From NCBI GenBank assembly GCA_937911235.1, contig CALDPN010000207.1, forward strand, positions 1 to 6,359: a stretch of DNA of 6,359 nucleotides. Direction: 5' to 3'. Positions 1 through 4,910 of the stretch are shown here, piece after piece. A program made the translations under genes and the position numbers. Position 1 is the first letter of the stretch. Every line of letters starts with the position of its first letter. The DNA comes from an uncultured Bacteroidales bacterium (GTDB taxonomy: Bacteria; Bacteroidota; Bacteroidia; Bacteroidales; Paludibacteraceae). The notes beneath the pieces were generated by a model that saw nothing but the letters and a program-made list of their open reading frames with translations, was not told the DNA's origin and did not search any database.

Positions 1-14
1 CCTTACTAGAAGAC

Positions 15-170
15 TTACAGATTTCAAAAAATGTGTCATTACGACAAAAAGTGTTTTTTTATCATTTTACAAATCAGAAAGTGCTTTTTTCTTAATTTAC
101 AAAACAAAAAGTGTCAAATGTATCTTTTTGTTGTAATAACCTTATTTTAGCAACTGAATAAAAAGTGCTT
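15..170. repeat. Imperfect AAAAAGTG-centred direct repeats in a gene-free AT-rich stretch
   Basis: Bases 1-183 hold no convincing gene. They contain several copies of a loose unit, roughly TTAC followed by an A-rich run, then GTG, then a T-rich run. The core AAAAAGTG occurs at 46-53, 106-113 and 160-167, with AGAAAGTG at 76-83 and a weaker version around 28-36. The GTG positions 51, 81 and 111 are exactly 30 bases apart; the copy at 165 is 54 bases further on. The function is unknown. Possibilities are protein-binding sites, an element-end or attachment region, or regulatory DNA of a gene beyond the left edge. The sequence is so A/T-rich that part of the similarity may be compositional. Confidence 0.5.
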
Positions 171-183
171 TGTATGTTATATA

Positions 184-429
184 TTATTTAGTCTCTTTTA
201 GTTCTTTGGCAGTAAAGTAAATTTCAAATCCTTTAAAAATAATCATACCTATTCCGAATACAAATAGAAACAATGTATTATTTTGTACGTGTCCACGGTA
301 TATGCTTATTGATAAGCCACTACCAACTATGTTGTTTAAAATAATAGAATTAGAAATTACCAATACAGCAAAAATTGCTGACATTACTAAGCAAGCAAAA
401 AATCCAATTTTAAATATTTCTTTTTTCAT
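184..429 (-). CDS. Small two-helix membrane protein, unknown function
   Basis: This is an 81-residue protein that I do not recognise. It starts with a positively charged MKKEIFK, followed by a long hydrophobic segment (about residues 8-31), a short polar loop (about 32-51, including RGHVQNN) and a second hydrophobic segment (about 52-72). It ends in a charged tail, KELKETK. That predicts a two-pass inner-membrane protein with no obvious catalytic motif. The start is supported by GGAGG five bases before the ATG, and a plausible -10 box lies about 40 bases upstream. It is separated from the recombinase operon by a terminator, so it is probably transcribed on its own. It may be element cargo or a chromosomal gene next to the insertion point; the window cannot decide. 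The first segment could also be an uncleaved signal anchor. Confidence 0.7.
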   Translation of the reverse strand: MKKEIFKIGFFACLVMSAIFAVLVISNSIILNNIVGSGLSISIYRGHVQNNTLFLFVFGIGMIIFKGFEIYFTAKELKETK

Positions 430-467
430 AATTACCTCCGCAAAAATTACTATTTATCCACACCTAT

Positions 468-496
468 ATTATACTACAAAATTATAATTTTTACCA
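468..496 (-). promoter_or_regulatory. Candidate promoter for the small membrane protein gene
   Basis: Read on the minus strand, a perfect TATAAT lies at 468-473. A 17-base spacer separates it from a weak -35 hexamer, TGGTAA (491-496, three of six matches to TTGACA). Transcription would start near 461, giving a leader of about 30 bases with a good ribosome binding site. The spacer overlaps a perfect 14-base palindrome, AAAATTATAATTTT (478-491), which might be a regulator site or just AT-rich composition. The -35 is poor, so this rests mainly on the -10 and its position. Confidence 0.4.
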
Positions 497-533
497 CTAT
501 TAAATATTATCAATCTATATAACGCAAAAGAAA

Positions 534-557
534 GCCAGGTAGAATAGTCTATCTGGC
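534..557 (-). terminator. Rho-independent terminator after the recombinase operon
   Basis: On the minus strand a hairpin with 10-base arms (GCCAGATAGA and TCTACCTGGC) and a four-base loop begins three bases after the stop codon of the second recombinase. There is one A-C mismatch in the stem. A T-rich run (TTTCTTTT) follows directly. On the plus strand the mismatch becomes a G-U wobble but the trailing T-run is weaker, so the main direction is minus. It separates the recombinase operon from the membrane protein gene downstream. Confidence 0.8.
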
Positions 558-560
558 ATT

Positions 561-2150
561 TTATAAGTATTCTTGAATTATTAGATCACATTTGAATTGG
601 AATTCTATTGTGTGTTTATTTACTACTTTTATACAGTCTAGTAAGGCTCTCATAGTTTGTGGTTCGAATAGGTCAACTGTCTCATCACTTAAGATTCTAT
701 TAATTTCCTTTAATTGTTCTTTTCTTATGTGGTCGTTAGTATTATTACTTTCAAAGGTCTTTTCTTGTTGTTCTAATTCTCTTACTACTCTTGATAGTTC
801 ATTGTACTTTTGGTTGTATTCTTCAGTAGTAATAACTCCAGCTTTCTTATCTTTGAATAATTCCATTATTTGCTTTCTTGTTTCGGTCAATCTTTCCTTA
901 ACAGGTGTCAAATCTTCGTTATTTTCTGCTTTTAGTTCTTCATTGATTGATTCCTTGACTACATCTAGAACATCTGCTAAATCCCCTGAAAAGCGTGTCA
1001 CAACTCTTTTATAAGCTTCTAGTATGTCTTCTTCTTTTAAAGGTAACATTTTACATACCTTTTTATCTTTCTGATGTTGTATGCAAACCCATGTACCTAC
1101 GAAGTCCCCATTTGCTAATGTCCTACCAAATCTTCTAAACTTTGTCCCACAGTCTCCACACACTAATAAGCCACTTAAAGGGTATTTGCTAGTATATCTT
1201 CCTTTCCCAGTTTTAGTATTACTTCTCATCTTAACTCTACGTTCTTTTTCTTTTTGAACCATATCAAATATTTCTTGACTTACAATACCAGGATGGCTAT
1301 TCTCAACATAGTATAGTGTCCCTTGCCCTTTATTTTTTACTCTTGCCTTACTTAGTACATCGACTTGGAATGTTTTGCCTAGTATTGCATTTCCTGTATA
1401 TTTCTCATTTGATAGCATACTCAATATTGTACTAGGTTGCCATGTGCATCCACGCTTTGTTGTAAGTCCTTCACTATTTAGCTCATCGCATATTTGTCTT
1501 ACTGATTTGCCTGATAGGTAATCTAGAAATATTCTTTTTACGATTTTAGCTTCATCTTCTACTACAACGTATTCTTTTCCAACTTTTGTGTATCCTAGAA
1601 TGAATCTATGGTTTATGATTACTTTACCATCGTTGAATCGTTTCTGATATCCCCATTTTACATTGGTTGATATTGTTCTTGATTCTTGTTCTGCTAGTGC
1701 AGCAAGTATTGTAATTAGCACCTCACCATTTGGTGTCATTGTATCTATTCCTTGAGTCTCAAACCACACACTTACTCCTAGTTCTTTTAGTTCTTGGATG
1801 TAGTGTAGGGTGTCTACAGTGTTTCTTGCGAATCTTGATATTGACTTTACTAGGATTCTATTAATCTTACCTTTTCTACAGTCTTCTATCATTCTCATGA
1901 ACTCTGGTCTTTGTTGTGCCTTTGTACCACTTATCCCTTGGTCAGCATATCCTTCTACATAATTCCACTCAGGTCTTAGTTTGATATAGTTTTCGAAGTA
2001 TTCTCTTTGTTTCTCATATGACTCTTCTTGTTCATTCATATCAGTGGATACTCTGGCATAATATGTCACATTTTCCTTTTGGATCATCTCCGATAGGTTT
2101 GCCCTTAAGGTTGCAGGCATTACGGTAACGGTTCTTACTCTTTCTTCCAT
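561..2150 (-). CDS. Large serine recombinase, second of a tandem pair
   Basis: This 529-residue site-specific DNA recombinase would excise or integrate the element through a phosphoserine intermediate. The resolvase-type catalytic domain spans about residues 28-165. The nucleophile is Ser35 in YARVST, and the arginine cluster is Arg106 and Arg109 in KSISRFARN. A 'recombinase' DNA-binding domain follows (about 180-290, with GYTKVGKEY and LNSEGLTTKRG). The zinc ribbon uses Cys331, Cys334, Cys356 and Cys366. A charged coiled-coil region (about 395-470) and a short C-terminal domain complete the protein, a normal length for the family. The start is fixed by AAGGAGG eight bases before the ATG; the stop codon of the first recombinase overlaps that site, so the two are translationally coupled. 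Arginine is mostly AGA/AGG and leucine often CTA, unlike genes further right. A terminator follows at once. Which recombinase does what is not visible from sequence. Confidence 0.95.
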   Translation of the reverse strand: MEERVRTVTVMPATLRANLSEMIQKENVTYYARVSTDMNEQEESYEKQREYFENYIKLRPEWNYVEGYADQGISGTKAQQRPEFMRMIEDCRKGKINRILVKSISRFARNTVDTLHYIQELKELGVSVWFETQGIDTMTPNGEVLITILAALAEQESRTISTNVKWGYQKRFNDGKVIINHRFILGYTKVGKEYVVVEDEAKIVKRIFLDYLSGKSVRQICDELNSEGLTTKRGCTWQPSTILSMLSNEKYTGNAILGKTFQVDVLSKARVKNKGQGTLYYVENSHPGIVSQEIFDMVQKEKERRVKMRSNTKTGKGRYTSKYPLSGLLVCGDCGTKFRRFGRTLANGDFVGTWVCIQHQKDKKVCKMLPLKEEDILEAYKRVVTRFSGDLADVLDVVKESINEELKAENNEDLTPVKERLTETRKQIMELFKDKKAGVITTEEYNQKYNELSRVVRELEQQEKTFESNNTNDHIRKEQLKEINRILSDETVDLFEPQTMRALLDCIKVVNKHTIEFQFKCDLIIQEYL

Positions 2151-2158
2151 TTTCTATT

Positions 2159-2166
2159 CCTCCTTA
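2159..2166 (-). promoter_or_regulatory. Ribosome binding site overlapping the upstream stop codon
   Basis: On the minus strand the stop TAA of the first recombinase (2164-2166) shares its two A bases with the Shine-Dalgarno AAGGAGG (2159-2165) of the second recombinase. The ATG follows eight bases later. A ribosome ending the first protein sits on the start site of the next, so the pair should be made in a linked ratio, as expected if they work together. Confidence 0.8.
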
Positions 2167-3675
2167 ACTATTTCTTTGTTGTTTATTTTTCCAACCTTTC
2201 TGATTACCTGATGGTCCATTAGTATATTTTCTTGATATGCTAATACCATTTGTAAAGCAGAATGTTACTTGGTAGTTATCTATGATGATTTCTTCTATGA
2301 ACTTGTTTACTTTAGTTTCATCAAACTCATCAATCTTTACAAAGTCACTCTTGGTTACACCCCTAATTAGATGGCGGTTTAATTCTTGAGTGTTTTCTTT
2401 TATCTCAGCTCTTACCTTTTCCACCTCATTGTTATAGTCAGTTATTTCAATTAGGTGATTTACTCTTAAGGCATTTAGTTCAGTTTCTTCTGCAATTAGT
2501 TCTTCAATTCTTCTTTTGATTTCAGTTACTATTTCATTGTCTGGCTTTGTTTCTATAAATTCGTTATAGACTTCCACAAACTTTTCTTTTAGTACATCAT
2601 CAACAATTCTTGAACTTGTACATACTTTTCTACTGTAGTTGTTTTGATGGCTACATGACCATATTGCCTTACGCCAAGGTTTATCTTTTGCGGTAAACTT
2701 ATGACTGTACTTATGTCCACAACATCCACAAGTGATAAGTCCTGTAAATGGATATGCATTCTTGCTGTGTGGCTTTTCAAATCTTTCTGCACGTCTTTTA
2801 AACTCTTCTTGCACCAAGTTGTATGTGTCAATATCAATAATCGGTTCGTGAGTGTTTTCTGCGAGGTATTGTGGTAATTGTCCGTGATTAACAAGAGTTC
2901 TTTTCGTCAAATAGTTTTCACGGTATTTGGTCTGCAACAAAAGGTTACCTGTATAAGTGTAGTTTTTAAGAATACGTGTTACTGCACTTTGATGCCAAGT
3001 AAATCCTTGTTGTGTAAGAACACCGTCTTCATTAAGTCTTTTCATAATTGCATTGATACCTTTACCATTAAGGTAGTCTGCATATATTGACTTAACGATT
3101 TCTGCTTCTTTAGGAACTACAACATACTTTTCACCGTCATATCGATAACCCATCATAAAGCCACGCCAAGGTTTACCGTTTTGGAAGTTCTGTCGTACTC
3201 TCCATTTTTGATTTTCACTTGCAGAAAGACTTTCCTCTTGAGCACGTCCTGCGAGAAAACTTAATATCAGTTCACCCGTGGCATCTGTAGAGTGTATATT
3301 CTCTTCTTCAAAATACACATCAACACCTAAATCTTTCAACTCATGTACTGTTTTAAGCAGTGTTACTGTATTTCTCGCAAAACGAGATATGGATTTAGTT
3401 ATTACCATATCAACTTTACCATCACGACAATCGTTAAGCATTCGCTGAAAGTTTTCACGATTATCCTTTGTGCCGGTTAGAGCTTCATCTGCATACACAC
3501 CTGCATATTCCCAACCGTTATGGTTTTGTATTAGATTACTGTAATAACTGACCTGTGCAGACAAGGAATGAAGCATTGCATCTTTTCCTGACGACACTCT
3601 GGCATATGCAGCTACCCGTTTTAGCTTTGGAATATTTGGTTTGTCAAAACGGACTCGTGTTACAATTCTTTCCAT
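2164..3675 (-). CDS. Large serine recombinase, first of a tandem pair
   Basis: This is a 503-residue serine recombinase. The catalytic domain covers about residues 20-160: nucleophile Ser28 in YARVSS, arginines Arg98 and Arg101 in KSISRFARN, and the helix ELILSFLAGRAQEES. The recombinase DNA-binding domain follows (about 172-290, with GYRYDGEKY and LNEDGVLTQQG). The zinc ribbon uses Cys316, Cys319 (or 318), Cys341 and Cys352. A charged coiled-coil stretch (about 380-435) and a small C-terminal domain complete it. All key residues are present. It starts after AAAGGAGG with an eight-base gap, and that site sits in a small hairpin. It is related to the 529-residue partner but clearly divergent, so the two are not a recent duplication. 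Odd point: codon choice changes near residue 345, CGN arginines and CTT leucines before it and AGA and CTA after it, suggesting a mosaic gene. Confidence 0.95.
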   Translation of the reverse strand: MERIVTRVRFDKPNIPKLKRVAAYARVSSGKDAMLHSLSAQVSYYSNLIQNHNGWEYAGVYADEALTGTKDNRENFQRMLNDCRDGKVDMVITKSISRFARNTVTLLKTVHELKDLGVDVYFEEENIHSTDATGELILSFLAGRAQEESLSASENQKWRVRQNFQNGKPWRGFMMGYRYDGEKYVVVPKEAEIVKSIYADYLNGKGINAIMKRLNEDGVLTQQGFTWHQSAVTRILKNYTYTGNLLLQTKYRENYLTKRTLVNHGQLPQYLAENTHEPIIDIDTYNLVQEEFKRRAERFEKPHSKNAYPFTGLITCGCCGHKYSHKFTAKDKPWRKAIWSCSHQNNYSRKVCTSSRIVDDVLKEKFVEVYNEFIETKPDNEIVTEIKRRIEELIAEETELNALRVNHLIEITDYNNEVEKVRAEIKENTQELNRHLIRGVTKSDFVKIDEFDETKVNKFIEEIIIDNYQVTFCFTNGISISRKYTNGPSGNQKGWKNKQQRNS

Positions 3676-3678
3676 TAT

Positions 3679-3697
3679 TGATACCTCCTTTGTATCA
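3679..3697 (-). promoter_or_regulatory. Hairpin holding the first recombinase's ribosome binding site
   Basis: On the minus strand TGATAC (3692-3697) and GTATCA (3679-3684) are perfect complements around a seven-base loop, AAAGGAG. Nearly the whole Shine-Dalgarno AAAGGAGG (3684-3691) is therefore displayed in the loop, eight bases before the ATG. Six mostly A-T/T-A pairs make only a modest stem, so it may tune translation slightly or be chance. The arrangement is seen directly; any regulatory effect is inference. Confidence 0.45.
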
Positions 3698-3736
3698 TTT
3701 AGGGTTACTATATATTTGCTCTAACCGGCATATATA

Positions 3737-3964
3737 TCAAGTATTTTCTGCAAATATACTGTTAGAAGATAAGCCGTATTTTTTGTTTAACATTGTGCAT
3801 ATTTTTCTATATTCACTTTCATTAAAAGTACCGCTTTCAGCCATATTCTTCATGAGTGCAAGTGAAGTACGATAATGCATTATATTCACAAAGTCATATT
3901 TATCACTTGTTTCTGGCTTCAACATAACAGGCTCTGCAACAGTATTTTCTGTTTTTATTTCCAT
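3737..3964 (-). CDS. SHOCT-like small protein upstream of the recombinases
   Basis: This is a 75-residue protein. After a variable N-terminus comes a helical segment (about 25-45, YDFVNIMHYRTSLALMKNM), a turn with ESGTFNESEY, a second helix (about 49-63) and the ending KKYGLSSNSIF. That is the pattern of short SHOCT-like proteins found next to element recombinases in Firmicutes; SHOCT domains are helical hairpins of poorly known, probably protein- or nucleic-acid-binding, role. I chose the ATG at 3964. GGGGAGGTG lies ten bases before it, and a GTG seven codons upstream falls inside that site. The start lies 62 bases inside the preceding zinc-ribbon gene in another frame, so the two are probably coupled. 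The recombinase begins 61 bases after the stop. A function as recombination directionality factor or regulator is possible but not shown. Confidence 0.72.
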   Translation of the reverse strand: MEIKTENTVAEPVMLKPETSDKYDFVNIMHYRTSLALMKNMAESGTFNESEYRKICTMLNKKYGLSSNSIFAENT

Positions 3965-4274
3965 AACTTTTAAACACCTCCCCACAGTTTTTACAAGTCA
4001 GTGTATAGAAGGACTGTTTATTCACATGGTCCTGATGAGTATTCCACCACTGCATACGACATGTATCGGAGCAGAATTTCTTCTTTCCGTTATCCTTTGT
4101 CTGTAACATACATTCACCACAGTTCTGACATATTTTTATATTTGGAATTTCAGGGTGACGGTGGATATATGAACGAATGGTACTTGCAGGTTTACCGAGA
4201 ATACCAGCAATAGTTACTGCGCTATATCCCTTCAATCTCATACTATTGATTTTGTTTTCTTCCTGTATTTTCAT
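3903..4274 (-). CDS. Helix-turn-helix protein with two zinc ribbons ('sigma-70-like')
   Basis: This is a 123-residue small DNA-binding protein. Residues 5-40 form a helix-turn-helix like those of resolvases and sigma region 4 (MRLKGYSAVTIAGILGKP, then STIRSYIHRH). A first zinc ribbon uses Cys49, Cys52, Cys68 and Cys72 (KICQNCGE and FCSDTCRMQWWNTH). A second uses Cys94, Cys97, Cys112 or Cys113, and Cys116 (TCKNCGEVFKSYG and RKYCCRACY). This is a recognisable family in Clostridia mobile elements, often auto-named sigma-70 although it lacks the core-binding region of a true sigma factor. It usually lies just upstream of a SHOCT-like gene and serine recombinases, as here. GGGAGG stands six bases before the ATG. 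A role as regulator of the element or accessory factor for recombination is inference. Candidate operators lie upstream at 4293-4344. Confidence 0.88.
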   Translation of the reverse strand: MKIQEENKINSMRLKGYSAVTIAGILGKPASTIRSYIHRHPEIPNIKICQNCGECMLQTKDNGKKKFCSDTCRMQWWNTHQDHVNKQSFYTLTCKNCGEVFKSYGNKNRKYCCRACYVEARNK

Positions 4275-4292
4275 ATTTTTCCTCCCTTCATA

Positions 4293-4344
4293 AAAACTTT
4301 TTAGGATAAAATTTATGTAAAAGTTTTAATAAGTTTCTTGAAAC
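4293..4344. promoter_or_regulatory. Palindromes upstream of the zinc-ribbon gene, possible operator
   Basis: Two short symmetrical elements precede this gene. AAAACTTTT (4293-4301) faces its inverted copy AAAAGTTTT (4319-4327) across 17 bases, and a further direct copy lies at 4383-4391. Next to them is the palindrome GTTTC-TT-GAAAC (4333-4344). Weak minus-strand promoter hexamers can be fitted here (for example TATCCT as -10), but none is convincing. The helix-turn-helix protein encoded directly downstream would be an obvious candidate to bind here; that is inference only. Confidence 0.3.
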
Positions 4345-4407
4345 CATTGACACGCAAGGGTTCGTGAGTGCCTATTCCCACAAAAACTTTTGCGAAAATT
4401 TACACAA

Positions 4408-4481
4408 GACCCTGCGCCGCTGTTCTGATGCTATAGTCCTGGGGATTTTACCTTCCCCAGGGTCAGCACAAAGACAGCATC
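4408..4481. other. GC-rich self-complementary segment, possible structured RNA or DNA
   Basis: The 227-base gap between the 77-residue gene and the zinc-ribbon gene has no convincing gene. By hand count the segment 4410-4469 is about 57% G+C in an otherwise AT-rich window. A perfect 8-base-pair hairpin is formed by CCTGGGGA (4438-4445) and TCCCCAGG (4454-4461). GACCCTG (4408-4414) is complementary to CAGGGTC (4458-4464), which competes for part of that hairpin. GATGC (4427-4431) pairs with GCATC (4477-4481), crossing the previous helix, so a pseudoknot is possible; GCTGT (4419-4423) and ACAGC (4474-4478) give an alternative. No U-run follows on either strand, so it is not a simple terminator. 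I recognise no known riboswitch or RNA family. It could be a leader RNA of the downstream operon, a small RNA, or a single-strand DNA structure used in replication. Confidence 0.45.
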
Positions 4482-4501
4482 AAACTTATAGTTCATTATA
4501 T

Positions 4502-4735
4502 TTATCTTTTGAACCTACGCTTCTTGAAGTAGCTATCAAGTTCATCTCTAGTCTCAAAATAATGACCGTTGCCACAATACTGTAAACACCATGGTGTTGG
4601 TGCTTCAGAATTTTTATTGTGCATAACAATCACAGCGTGACGAGTATTCTGTGGGAGTATTTCCACAACATCAAAATCGTCTAACGCAAGACCTCTATGT
4701 AAGAATCTCGATAAACAATTATTCAAAATAGCCAT
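4502..4735 (-). CDS. Small protein of unknown function between repeat cluster and structured spacer
   Basis: This is a 77-residue soluble protein that I do not recognise. The start is well supported: AGGAGG stands seven bases before the ATG. The N-terminal third is MAILNNCLSRFLHRGLAL, with a predicted helix and basic residues. The middle looks like beta strands with an aromatic and polar centre (RHAVIVMHNK, then TPWCLQYCGNGHYF). The C-terminus is a predicted helix ending in the basic tail KKRRFKR. There are no membrane segments, and three cysteines (7, 49 and 53) in no zinc-binding pattern. It follows the candidate origin, in the same direction as the replication ATPase, so it may be a small DNA-binding or replication accessory protein. 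That is context-based inference only; other element-encoded roles are equally open. Confidence 0.75.
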   Translation of the reverse strand: MAILNNCLSRFLHRGLALDDFDVVEILPQNTRHAVIVMHNKNSEAPTPWCLQYCGNGHYFETRDELDSYFKKRRFKR

Positions 4736-4774
4736 ATTATCACCTCCTGCAAATAGAATATCTATATGAACATT

Positions 4775-4903
4775 TTGTCCTTATTGTCCCTACTGTCACA
4801 CTGTCCCATTGTCCCAAAGTATGTATATATGTAAAAACAATAATAAAAATATATACTAATTTTTTGCTTCTAGGGACACGGGACAATAAGGACAATAGGG
4901 ACA
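4775..4903. repeat. Inverted clusters of a GGGACA-like hexamer around an AT-rich core (candidate origin)
   Basis: The left cluster has five hexamers in the TGTCCC orientation at 4776 (TGTCCT), 4785, 4794 (TGTCAC), 4802 and 4810, spaced 9, 9, 8 and 8 bases. The right cluster has four in the opposite orientation: GGGACA at 4873 and 4880, AGGACA at 4889, and GGGACA at 4898, spaced 7, 9 and 9. TTGTCCTTATTGTCCC (4775-4790) and GGGACAATAAGGACAA (4880-4895) are a perfect 16-base inverted repeat. Between the clusters, 4816-4872 is only about 14% G+C by hand count. Iteron-like sites flanking an easily melted core, right after a replication ATPase gene, fit a replication origin. Alternatives are an operator or a single-strand initiation site. 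The repeats also encode nothing convincing. Confidence 0.6.
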
Positions 4904-4910
4904 GAAGTGA

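Noticed and set aside
1..170. The AAAAAGTG repeats as a CRISPR array
   Set aside because: The units are degenerate, with no constant repeat and no unique spacers of even length, and no cas gene is in view.
592..1014. Plus-strand open frame of 140 codons
   Set aside because: It is antisense to the coiled-coil part of the second recombinase, with no ribosome site and a low-complexity product.
3737..3985. Longer 82-residue version of the SHOCT-like protein, from a GTG
   Set aside because: That GTG lies immediately before and runs into GGGGAGG, the ribosome binding site itself; the ATG at 3964 has the proper spacing behind that site.
4351..4378. GGGTTCGTGAGTGCC as part of a tRNA T-arm and hence an attachment site
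   Set aside because: The flanking bases do not form a five-pair T-stem and no other tRNA arm can be drawn.
4438..4461. The 8-pair GC-rich hairpin as a rho-independent terminator
   Set aside because: No run of U follows it on either strand.
4364..4585. Plus-strand open frame of 73 codons starting with GTG
   Set aside because: It has no convincing ribosome site, runs through the structured spacer and into the opposite strand of the well-supported 77-residue gene, and its product resembles nothing.
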